A stretch of DNA of 50,011 nt from Dehalococcoidia bacterium (lineage in GTDB: Bacteria; Chloroflexota; Dehalococcoidia; UBA2979). Location: contig JANQNP010000006.1 in assembly GCA_028279505.1 (NCBI GenBank), positions 1 through 50,011 of the forward strand. Reading direction: 5' to 3'. Shown piece by piece: positions 43,186 to 50,011 of this stretch (positions are counted from its first letter, which is position 1; each line of letters starts with the position of its first letter). The notes under the pieces were generated by a model. That model was not told where the DNA came from, did no database searches, and was given only the letters and a program-made list of their open reading frames with translations. The position numbers and the translations under genes are program-made.

Positions 43186-44625
43186 TTGACCTCTTCCACC
43201 GCGCCAGCACGTGTCGCGCGCGAGTCGCGACCTCCGGCCAGCGGCGGGCGGAAGCTCGCGGTCGGCGCGGTGCTGGTCGCGATCGGGGTGCTCGTCGTCA
43301 ACGGGGCGGTGCTCTACGCGGTCCTCGATCGGATCGACATCGGGATCTTCGCGGTGCAGGTGCTGCTCACGCTGCTGCTGCTCGTGGCGGCGCTGCTGCA
43401 CATCCGGCAGCTCACGCGCGACCGGCGGCGCTTCGCGCTCAGCACGATCCTGGCCGACCTCGCCTCGGAGCCGAGCGGCATCGAGGTGACCGCGCAGGAG
43501 GCGCTGGCGACGCTGCTAGCGAACGACGTCGCGGAGGCGGGGGTGATCGCCCTCGCGGATGACGACTCCGAGGAGGAGATGCGCGCCGTCGCGGCCGACG
43601 GGTACCCGGCCAACTGGCTCGCCGACGCGCGACCGCGGGCGCTCCCCGCGCGCGGGGCGACGGTCTCGGTCGGGCGCGACCAGGACGAGCACCCCTGGAT
43701 CTCGGTGCTCACGCCCTCGATCGGCGCACGCCCGTGGGTCGCGCACATCCCGCTGCACAGTGGGGGGAACGCGATCGGCCTCCTGCTCCTGAGCGGGCGG
43801 CGTGAAGGGGTGCTCGAGGACGAGACGCTGCTGGAGCGGCTTGGCGCCCAACTGGCGACCGCCCTCGATCATGCCGCCATGTACGAGGCGTCGTACGAGC
43901 GGGAGCAGCGGCTGGAGGCGCTCGACCAGGCGCGGCGGGAGTTCATCGGCGCGCTCGCGCACGAGGTGCGGACGCCGCTCACGTCGATCCAGGCGTTCGC
44001 CGATCTGCTGCAGCTGCAGCCGATGGCGATGGACGAAACGGCGGAGCAGCTCGTGAACTCGCTGAACCAGGGGGTGCAGCGGTTGAACCTCCTCGTGAAC
44101 GACCTGCTCGACCTCGGGCAGTCGGAGTCGGCGGGGTTCACGGTGACGCCGACCGCGGTGGAGCTGCCGGCGCTGTTCGCCGAGATCGAGACGCTGCTGC
44201 GGCCGGCCTACCTGCTGCGCGAGCAGACGCTTTCGGTCGAGATCGGCGAGAACGGCGCCGCCGTCGAAGCGGATCGGCAGCGCCTCGAACAGGTGCTGCT
44301 GAACCTGCTGTCGAACGCGCATCGCTACACGCCGCCGGGCGGCGCGATCGCGCTGCGGACCGCAGCGACCGCCGGTCGCGTGCGGATCGAGGTCGACGAT
44401 TCCGGCGACGGGATTCCCGAGACGCTCCGCGAGCGGATCTTCGATCCGTACTACCGCGTCGATCGCAACGACGGGACGGTGCACGGGTCGGGGCTCGGCC
44501 TCGCCGTGGCGCGCCGGCTGATCGAGCTGCAGTCGGGCCGGATCTGGGTCGAGGACGCGCCGGACGGCGGAGCGCGGTTCTGCGTCGAGCTTCCGAGGGC
44601 TGCCGGGGCCGAGGCGGGCAGCTGA
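43186..44625 (+). CDS. Membrane sensor histidine kinase with GAF domain
   Basis: A 479-residue kinase. Two hydrophobic segments (about 25-50 and 53-73) make a membrane anchor. A GAF-like domain covers about 95-235. The HisKA helix has H259 in ALAHEVRTPLTS, and the ATPase part has the N box NLLSNAHRYTPPGG, the G1 box DDSGDGIPE and G2 GSGLGLAVA. It should autophosphorylate His259 and pass phosphate to a response regulator, none of which is in the window. The start is TTG at 43186 with GGGGAGGAC at 43169-43177. It follows the Pro/Ala-rich gene by 34 bases. Confidence 0.88.
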   Translation: MTSSTAPARVARESRPPASGGRKLAVGAVLVAIGVLVVNGAVLYAVLDRIDIGIFAVQVLLTLLLLVAALLHIRQLTRDRRRFALSTILADLASEPSGIEVTAQEALATLLANDVAEAGVIALADDDSEEEMRAVAADGYPANWLADARPRALPARGATVSVGRDQDEHPWISVLTPSIGARPWVAHIPLHSGGNAIGLLLLSGRREGVLEDETLLERLGAQLATALDHAAMYEASYEREQRLEALDQARREFIGALAHEVRTPLTSIQAFADLLQLQPMAMDETAEQLVNSLNQGVQRLNLLVNDLLDLGQSESAGFTVTPTAVELPALFAEIETLLRPAYLLREQTLSVEIGENGAAVEADRQRLEQVLLNLLSNAHRYTPPGGAIALRTAATAGRVRIEVDDSGDGIPETLRERIFDPYYRVDRNDGTVHGSGLGLAVARRLIELQSGRIWVEDAPDGGARFCVELPRAAGAEAGS

Positions 44626-44636
44626 CGCCGGCGTGG

Positions 44637-44642
44637 GATAAT
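44637..44642 (+). promoter_or_regulatory. -10-like GATAAT eight bases before recF
   Basis: GATAAT is followed by CAGCCCTC and then ATG 44651. No Shine-Dalgarno is present, so recF may have its own leaderless promoter. Confidence 0.4.
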
Positions 44643-44650
44643 CAGCCCTC

Positions 44651-45814
44651 ATGCGCCTGACCCACCTCTCGCTGTCGAACGTCCGCACCTATCAGCGGCT
44701 CGAGCTGGACCTCGATCGTGGGATCCACGTGATCGCGGGCGAGAACGCGGCCGGCAAGTCGAATCTGCTGGACGCAGTCGCGATGCTCGCGACGACGCGC
44801 AGCCACCGAGGCGGGAACGACCTCGATCTGATCAACTGGACGGCGCTGGCCGAGGAGCCGCTACCCGGCGCGCGGCTGCTCGGCACCGTCGAGGGCGAAG
44901 CGGGCAGCGCGACGGTGGAGATCGCCGTGGTCGCCGGCGAGCCGGCGGCGGACGGGACGCGGCGCGCGTCGCGGCGCTTCCGCCTGAATGGCGTCGCGCG
45001 GCGCGCGTCCGACGTGATCGGGCAGCTCCGGGTCGTAATGTTCTCCGCCGACGACCTCGTGATCATCTCGGGGTCGCCGTCGGGGCGGCGGCGCTACCTC
45101 GATCTGACGATCTCGCAGTTCGACCCTGCCTACGTGCGGGCGGCGCAGCGCTACAACCGGGTGCTGCAGCAGCGGAACAGCCTGTTGCGCACCCTCCGCG
45201 AGCGGCGCGGGAACCTCGAGGAGCTCGCGTTCTGGGACGATGAGCTGGTGACGGCGGGCACCGTGATCGTCCAGGCGCGCGCGCGGGCGCTGGCACACCT
45301 CGGGCAGGACGCCGCTGAGCGCTACCCGACGCTCGGCGCGCCGGACGAGGCGCTCGCGGTCTGCTACCGGCCGGCGCTGCCGGATGAGCTGATCGAGGCG
45401 ACCCTGGCCTCCGACTTCGAGGAGCGGTTCCGGGCGGCGACCGAGGCCGGCCGGCAGGACGACGTGTGGCGTGGCGCGACGCGGATCGGGCCGCACCGCG
45501 ACGACATCTCGTTCCAGATCGACGGGCATGAGGCGTCCGTCTCCGCGTCGCGCGGTCAGCAGCGGACCGCGGCGCTCGCGCTCCGGCTCTCCGAGGTGGC
45601 GCTCTCCTCGGACACGACCGGCGACCCGCCGGTGCTGTTGCTCGACGACATCTTCTCCGAGCTGGACGCTCGACACCGAGACCGCGTGATGCACACGGCG
45701 TACGCGGTCGACCAGGTGCTGATCACGACGCCCGACCCGGACCGCCCGGGCGCAGACGAGCTGCCGGACGCGGTTCGCTACCAGCTCACGGAGGGCGTGC
45801 TGACCCGGCTCTAG
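44651..45814 (+). CDS. recF: DNA replication and repair protein RecF
   Basis: A 387-residue RecF. Walker A GENAAGKSN starts at 30, the signature is ASRGQQRTAALALRLSEVA, and Walker B is VLLLDDIFSELD. The N-terminal MRLTHLSLSNVRTYQRLELDL is typical. It loads RecA at gaps with RecO and RecR. It does not sit next to dnaA/dnaN/gyrB here, which is a common bacterial context for recF. The stop shares CTAG with the stop of the lipid kinase on the other strand. Confidence 0.93.
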   Translation: MRLTHLSLSNVRTYQRLELDLDRGIHVIAGENAAGKSNLLDAVAMLATTRSHRGGNDLDLINWTALAEEPLPGARLLGTVEGEAGSATVEIAVVAGEPAADGTRRASRRFRLNGVARRASDVIGQLRVVMFSADDLVIISGSPSGRRRYLDLTISQFDPAYVRAAQRYNRVLQQRNSLLRTLRERRGNLEELAFWDDELVTAGTVIVQARARALAHLGQDAAERYPTLGAPDEALAVCYRPALPDELIEATLASDFEERFRAATEAGRQDDVWRGATRIGPHRDDISFQIDGHEASVSASRGQQRTAALALRLSEVALSSDTTGDPPVLLLDDIFSELDARHRDRVMHTAYAVDQVLITTPDPDRPGADELPDAVRYQLTEGVLTRL

Positions 45815-46800
45815 CCACCGTTTCCGCTGAACAGTGGATTGACGCCGGCGGGCACCAGCATCGTCAGCGACAGCGGATCGACGCTGAGGCGGAGGGGCGC
45901 CTCCGGCCCGGCGGTGCCGATGAACTCGCCGTCTGCCTGCACCGGGAGCGGCCCCGTCGGCCGGAACTCGGCGTCGGGCGTGCGAACGTAGCGAATGCCC
46001 TCGGCGTTGGCGGAGCGGAGGTGGCCGCGGATCGCGCGTACGAGGACGCTGGTACGGCGGAGCGCGTGGCGATGCAGCGGACCGACGGCGTCCTCGAACG
46101 TGACGAGGTCGAGCTGGCCGTCGTCCATCACGGCGTCGTCGGCGATGCGCAGCACGGAGCCGAAGAGGCGCGTGTTGCCGGCGAGCAGCATCAGCAGCGG
46201 GGCGCTGCGCTCCTCGTCGCCGACGGTGAGCACCGTCTTCACCGAACGCGCGCCGAGCGCACGCAGGCCGGGCCAGCCGAAGGCAGCGCGACCGAACCGC
46301 CGCTTCATCCCCGGGTGCTCTTCGACCGCAGCGACGACGGCGGCGTCGATGCCGGCGCTGCACATCAGGAGGAAGCGGCGCGGCTCCTCATCGCCGATGC
46401 GCGCGACGCCCGTGTCGACGCGGACGCGCCGACCGGCCTCGAGCAGTCCGAGCGCGGCGACGGGGTCGGCGCCGACGCCGATCTCGCGCGCCCACACGTT
46501 CGCGGTGCCGCCGGGCAGCACGCCAAGCGCGGTGTCGGAGCCGACGAGGCCATTCGCCACCTCGTTGAGCGTGCCGTCGCCGCCGCATGCGACCACCACC
46601 TCGACGGCGCCGGCTGCGGCCTCGGCGGCGAGGCGGGCCGCGTCGCCTCGGGCGGTGGTGTCGCGGACCGTCACGGTCCAGCCGGCGTGGCGAACGGCCT
46701 CGATTGCCTCGCTGAGCGTGGCGTCGGTGGGGGGCCGGCGGGCGCCGGGGTTGCGGATGATCGTCGCGCGGCGGGTGGGGGGCGGCGCGGCGTCCGGCAT
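45811..46800 (-). CDS. Diacylglycerol kinase family lipid kinase
   Basis: A 329-residue YegS/DagK-type lipid kinase. The nucleotide site has CGGDGTLNEVANGL (about 72-85) and LPGGTANVWAREIG; a late DDAVMDDGQLDLVT metal-binding segment and the C-terminal QADGEFIG are typical. The family phosphorylates diacylglycerol or related lipids on the inner membrane face. The ATG at 46800 lies 6 bases after TACGAT. The in-frame reading to 48045 is rejected, because the part beyond 46800 covers the VOC gene. Confidence 0.88.
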   Translation of the reverse strand: MPDAAPPPTRRATIIRNPGARRPPTDATLSEAIEAVRHAGWTVTVRDTTARGDAARLAAEAAAGAVEVVVACGGDGTLNEVANGLVGSDTALGVLPGGTANVWAREIGVGADPVAALGLLEAGRRVRVDTGVARIGDEEPRRFLLMCSAGIDAAVVAAVEEHPGMKRRFGRAAFGWPGLRALGARSVKTVLTVGDEERSAPLLMLLAGNTRLFGSVLRIADDAVMDDGQLDLVTFEDAVGPLHRHALRRTSVLVRAIRGHLRSANAEGIRYVRTPDAEFRPTGPLPVQADGEFIGTAGPEAPLRLSVDPLSLTMLVPAGVNPLFSGNGG

Positions 46801-46806
46801 CGACGG

Positions 46807-46812
46807 ATCGTA
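46807..46812 (-). promoter_or_regulatory. -10-like TACGAT six bases before the lipid kinase ATG (leaderless)
   Basis: TACGAT on the minus strand, then CCGTCG and ATG 46800. On the plus strand TAGAAT at 46855-46860 may serve the divergent VOC gene. Confidence 0.5.
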
Positions 46813-46905
46813 TCGAGCGTCAGCCGACGCGCTAGGCCGTAGCGGACGCCGCCCTAGAATCGAGCGCGAGTCGAGCGGGCCAGGAGAGAGCACCGGCGAA
46901 AGCGA

Positions 46906-47898
46906 ATGATCGACGTCACGCGGGTCGACCACATCAGCATGGCGGTGCACGAGCTGGATCCGCAGATCGAGCTGCTCGAACGGCTCTTCGGGTTCCGGTA
47001 CCGCGGCCGGTTTGCGCAGGACGGCTACGTCGGTGCCGAGCTGGAGGTGCCGGGCCGGTCCGGGATCGCATGGGAGGTTCTGGCGCCGGACGGGACCGGG
47101 TCGTACCTGCACCGCTTTCTCGACGGCGAGAACGGGCCCGGCCTGCACCACCTCGCGATGCAGGTCGGCGACATGGACGCCTCGGTGGAGACGATGCGCT
47201 CGCTGGGGATCGAGCCGTGGGGCTACGAGGCGGGAGCGCGCGGCGGCCACGCGGAGGGCGCGGGGGAGGCACCCGCGCCGGCCGAGGGCCTCGAGGACGG
47301 TGGATCGAACGCGGTCGCCTACATCCACCCACGGGCCGGCGGCGCCGGGTTCCTGTTTCAGCTCTACGCCGGGGAGCCGTGGCACCTCCCCGACCCGTTC
47401 GAGGACGAGCGGTCCGACTCGCTGGGGATCGTCGCGGTGAACGCGATCGGGCACGCGCACCACAGCCGCCAGGAGCTGGGCGACTGGTATGAGCGGCTGT
47501 TCGGCTTCGAGACGGTTCATCGATCGGCGATCGGGAGCGACGAGGCGAGCTTCAGTTCGCGCGTCCTCGAAAGCCCCGGCGGGCAGCTGCGGGTCGAGGT
47601 GATGCAGCCGATCCGCGAGGACTCGTTTCTCCAGCGGTTCCTCGACCGGCGCGGGGCGGCGGTACACCACGTGTCGTTCGAGGTGCGTGACCTCGCACAG
47701 GCGATCCGCGCCTGCGAGCGCAACGGTGTGCGTGTCCTCGGTCAGCGGTCCGGGCAGTCCGGCGAGGCGTCGTGGCAGGAGGCGTTCCTGGCGCCGGAGC
47801 ACACGGGCGGGATGCTGGTGCAGGTGTTCTCGTGGGAGGCGCTGCCGTCGGTCGCGCAGCCGCTCCCGCCGATCGAGGACGATCAGCCCTCGGTCTGA
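46906..47898 (+). CDS. Protein with two VOC (glyoxalase-like) domains
   Basis: A 330-residue protein of two vicinal-oxygen-chelate modules. The first starts VDHISMAVHELDPQIELLERLFGFRY, with a metal-ligand His (near residue 5) and HHLAMQV (about 82). The second starts VNAIGHAHHSRQELGDWYERLFGFE with HHVSFEV. The pattern of two-domain proteins is like HPPD- or methylmalonyl-CoA-epimerase-type families, but no substrate can be named. An Ala/Gly/Pro-rich stretch (112-130) sits between them. The ATG follows AGGAGAG at about 46880; the last 16 bases overlap the channel gene on the other strand. Confidence 0.82.
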   Translation: MIDVTRVDHISMAVHELDPQIELLERLFGFRYRGRFAQDGYVGAELEVPGRSGIAWEVLAPDGTGSYLHRFLDGENGPGLHHLAMQVGDMDASVETMRSLGIEPWGYEAGARGGHAEGAGEAPAPAEGLEDGGSNAVAYIHPRAGGAGFLFQLYAGEPWHLPDPFEDERSDSLGIVAVNAIGHAHHSRQELGDWYERLFGFETVHRSAIGSDEASFSSRVLESPGGQLRVEVMQPIREDSFLQRFLDRRGAAVHHVSFEVRDLAQAIRACERNGVRVLGQRSGQSGEASWQEAFLAPEHTGGMLVQVFSWEALPSVAQPLPPIEDDQPSV

Positions 47899-48884
47899 CG
47901 CGCGCCCAACCGCTCGACGGCCTGCTGCGAGCCGTAGACCATCAGCCGGTCCCCGTCGTGGAGGGTCTCCGAGCCGGTGGGGCCGATCACGATCTCGCCG
48001 TCGCCTCGGCCAGCGTGCTCCACGCCGAGGAGGCTCAGTCCCCACGAGGGGTCGAACGCCTCGGCGATCGTGCGGTTGTCGAGGCCGCTTCCCGGCGCGA
48101 CCACGATCTCGGCGAGGATCTTCTCGTCCGGCGTCTCGCGGGCAGCGAGGATGTCGACGAAGTCGAGCATCAGCGGCTGGACGACGCTGAGCGCCATCCG
48201 GAATCCGGCCATCTGGTAGGGGGAGATCACGCGGTCGGCGCCGGCGGAGATCATGCGACGTTCGGCGTCGTTGCCGCCGGCGCGAGCGACGATGAACATG
48301 TCCGGGTTCAACGTCCGCGCGGTCAGCACGATATAGGTGTTGCCGACGTCGGAGTCGGCGGCGGCGACGAGGGCGCGCGCTCGCTCGATGTGCGCGGCCT
48401 GGAGGACGGGCTCCTCGGTGGCGTCGCCTTCGACGACGGCGCTACCGGCGTGGCTGGCAGCGTCGAGGGCTTCGCGACGCATGTCGACGACGACGTGCTC
48501 GACGCCGTGTTCGGTGAGCTCGCTGGTGATCTTCTGGCCGACCCGACCGTAGCCGCAGACGATGACGTGGTTCTGCATGCGCTGGACCCTTCGCCCGCTG
48601 CGGCGCCGCCCGACCAGCTCTCCGACCTCGCCCGCGACGACCAGCTCAACGATCGCGGTGGCCGTGTAGAACATCAAGCCGATGCCCGCGAGGATGAAGA
48701 CGATCGTGAAGATGCGGCCGCTGTCGTCGAGCGGTTGTACCTCCTCGTAGCCGACCGTGGAGAGCGTCACGACCGTCTGGTAGACGGACTCGAGGAGGGT
48801 GAAGTCCTCGACGAGCCAGTACCAGACGATGCCGACGCCGAAGACGATCGCCAGCGCGGAGACGGGCACGATCAGTCGCTGCAC
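47883..48884 (-). CDS. RCK-domain potassium channel (two-membrane-segment type)
   Basis: A 333-residue channel protein. TM1 is about 4-24, the pore helix and filter read TVVTLSTVGYEEVQPL with T43-V44-G45-Y46-E47-E48, and TM2 is about 57-82. The usual TVGYGD is replaced by TVGYEE, a variant seen in some bacterial channels. An RCK/TrkA-N Rossmann domain starts VIVCGYGRVGQ (about 108) and an RCK-C region follows (about 235-325). It should form tetramers gated by a bound ion or nucleotide. The GTG at 48884 is the start; CGGAG lies 5 to 10 bases upstream. Confidence 0.85.
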   Translation of the reverse strand: MQRLIVPVSALAIVFGVGIVWYWLVEDFTLLESVYQTVVTLSTVGYEEVQPLDDSGRIFTIVFILAGIGLMFYTATAIVELVVAGEVGELVGRRRSGRRVQRMQNHVIVCGYGRVGQKITSELTEHGVEHVVVDMRREALDAASHAGSAVVEGDATEEPVLQAAHIERARALVAAADSDVGNTYIVLTARTLNPDMFIVARAGGNDAERRMISAGADRVISPYQMAGFRMALSVVQPLMLDFVDILAARETPDEKILAEIVVAPGSGLDNRTIAEAFDPSWGLSLLGVEHAGRGDGEIVIGPTGSETLHDGDRLMVYGSQQAVERLGARQTEG

Positions 48885-48922
48885 TCAGCGCTCCGAGGCG
48901 AGGCGGTCAGCCCACCGGCGGG

Positions 48923-50011
48923 CTAGCGGCCGGAGATCTTCTTCCGCTTGTGCTGGACGTAGTCGACGAGAATGTACTCGCCGAGCTGGTCCGGCGTCGT
49001 GTAGAAGACGCGACCGCCGTTGATCTTCGCGAGCTGGTTCACGAACTCCTTGAGGTAGTAGTTCCGGTCCAGCATGAAGGTGTTGATGGTGATCTCTTGC
49101 TGGGTGACCCGCTTCACCGCCTTGAGCGTCTCGCGGATGGTGATCGGGCTCGGCGGGTAGGCGAACTGCGAGCGCCCTCGTTCGAGGTGAGCCGTCGGCT
49201 CACCGTCGGAGATCATCAGGATCTGGCGGGTGCCACCTCGATGCTTCGCGAGCAGGCGCTCGGCGATCATCAGGGCGTGGTGCATGTTCGTGCCGAGCAC
49301 GGACTCGTCCCAGCGGACGTAGGGGAGGTCCTGCGGCTTCAGCTCCCGGGCGTAGGCCGAGAAGCCGATGATGTAGAGGCTGTCGCGCGGGTACTGCGCC
49401 TTGATCAGGTTCTGCAGCGCGAGCGCGACCTTCTTGGCGGCCTGGAACGAACCTCGGAGGGCCATCGACCAGGAGAGGTCGACCATCAAGACGGTGGCCG
49501 TCTGGGTGACGAGCTCCGAGCGGTAGATCTCGAAGTCGTCCGGGCTGAGCTGGACCGGAGTGGCCGGTCCCTCGCGTTCGATCGCGTTCATGATCGTCTT
49601 GCGCATGTCCAGGTGGAACGGGTCGCCAAACTCGTAGGGCTTCGTCTCGTCGAGGCGCTCGCCGTGGCGGCCCGATTGCGGCACCGGGTGGTTGCCGATC
49701 CCCTGGTTCTTGAGCTGGCGGAAGATCTCGGTCAGCGCGTTCTGGCCGATCATCCGCGTGCCGCGCGGGGTGAGCTGCCACTCGTCGCCTTCCTTGCGGA
49801 TGTAGCCGGCGTTCTCGAGGACCTCGAGCAGCTGCTTCAGCTCCTCGAAGGTCTCGACCGCCTCGTCGCCGAGCAGCTCGCGAAGCTGGTCGATGTCGAC
49901 GTCGTCGAGCTCGCCGGTGTACTGGGCGCGCTCGAGGCCGCTCTCGAGGCCGTCGATGTTCTGCATCTCGTTCATGAGCTGCATCGCGGCCTGGAGGTCG
50001 ATCTCCTCGTC
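48923..50011 (-). CDS. VWA domain protein, N-terminus beyond the window
   Basis: At least 363 residues are visible; the reading frame runs off the right edge (…DEEIDLQAAMQLMNEMQ). An internal ATG at 49984 is not the likely start. After an acidic N-terminal helical region comes a winged-helix-like segment (GDEWQLTPRGTRMIGQ), then a von Willebrand A domain with the MIDAS DLSWSM, a GTNMHHAL loop and ISDGEPTAH. Such proteins usually pair with a MoxR-type ATPase for metal insertion or protein remodelling; that partner would be outside the window. It is soluble and ends in a basic HKRKKISGR. Confidence 0.82.
   Translation of the reverse strand, partial: DEEIDLQAAMQLMNEMQNIDGLESGLERAQYTGELDDVDIDQLRELLGDEAVETFEELKQLLEVLENAGYIRKEGDEWQLTPRGTRMIGQNALTEIFRQLKNQGIGNHPVPQSGRHGERLDETKPYEFGDPFHLDMRKTIMNAIEREGPATPVQLSPDDFEIYRSELVTQTATVLMVDLSWSMALRGSFQAAKKVALALQNLIKAQYPRDSLYIIGFSAYARELKPQDLPYVRWDESVLGTNMHHALMIAERLLAKHRGGTRQILMISDGEPTAHLERGRSQFAYPPSPITIRETLKAVKRVTQQEITINTFMLDRNYYLKEFVNQLAKINGGRVFYTTPDQLGEYILVDYVQHKRKKISGR

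Noticed and set aside
45811..48045. Lipid kinase extended to 48045
   Set aside because: The upstream part is the shadow of the VOC gene; the family start and TACGAT box are at 46800.

Overview
The window is about 70% GC, densely coding, and has no rRNA, tRNA, CRISPR array, phage or insertion sequence that I can see. It looks like ordinary bacterial chromosome. The gene types (Cys-type NAD-linked formate dehydrogenase, a menaquinone-type C-methyltransferase, fused AccD-AccA, a membrane-anchored molybdenum oxidoreductase, a bacterial NurA/HerA pair, and many apparently leaderless starts) suggest a high-GC Chloroflexota (Dehalococcoidia or Thermomicrobia-like) or deep Actinobacteriota genome. 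That placement is inference, not proof.

Layout. 388-4523 (+) is a run of six small enzymes: crotonase, DinB-like, CinA C-terminal type amidase, DipZ-type thioredoxin, alpha/beta hydrolase and a small HAD protein. It ends in a terminator hairpin and a large inverted repeat. 4805-7054 holds an unknown protein (-), a DUF192 lipoprotein (+) and a dienelactone hydrolase (+). 7075-14854 (-) carries an unknown anchored protein, a GAF protein, a two-gene ABC importer without a binding protein, an EEP phosphatase, an acyl-CoA dehydrogenase and an APH-P-loop kinase fusion. 14981-17800 (+) has an alpha/beta hydrolase and AccDA. 17867-23299 holds a DEAD-box helicase with a long disordered N-terminus, two tiny proteins, an epoxide-hydrolase-like enzyme, a truncated globin and MenG/UbiE.

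23454-30468 (+) is the most interesting block: nurA, herA-like, sbcD (mre11) and sbcC (rad50), head to tail with 4-base overlaps at two junctions. It is a complete archaeal-style DNA end-resection cassette. 30552-33911 adds a methyltransferase, a MOSC protein and a sulfite-oxidase-like protein fused to a DUF6174-like domain. 34109-38874 (+) is an NAD-dependent formate dehydrogenase (FdsG-FdsB-FdsA type). 38932-41323 has a PAS protein and a three-gene minus-strand operon. 41544-45814 (+) has a Pro/Ala-rich coiled-coil protein, a sensor kinase and RecF. 45811-50011 has a lipid kinase, a double VOC protein, an RCK potassium channel and a VWA protein cut by the window end.

Themes. Two DNA-repair loci (nurA-herA-sbcDC and recF) and a molybdenum-enzyme region (MOSC, SUOX-like, FDH) stand out. 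Several enzymes of familiar fold seem to lack expected catalytic residues: the crotonase, the acyl-CoA dehydrogenase and the ABC ATPase. At least seven genes begin about 5-8 bases after a TANNNT -10-like hexamer with no Shine-Dalgarno, which points to widespread leaderless transcription.
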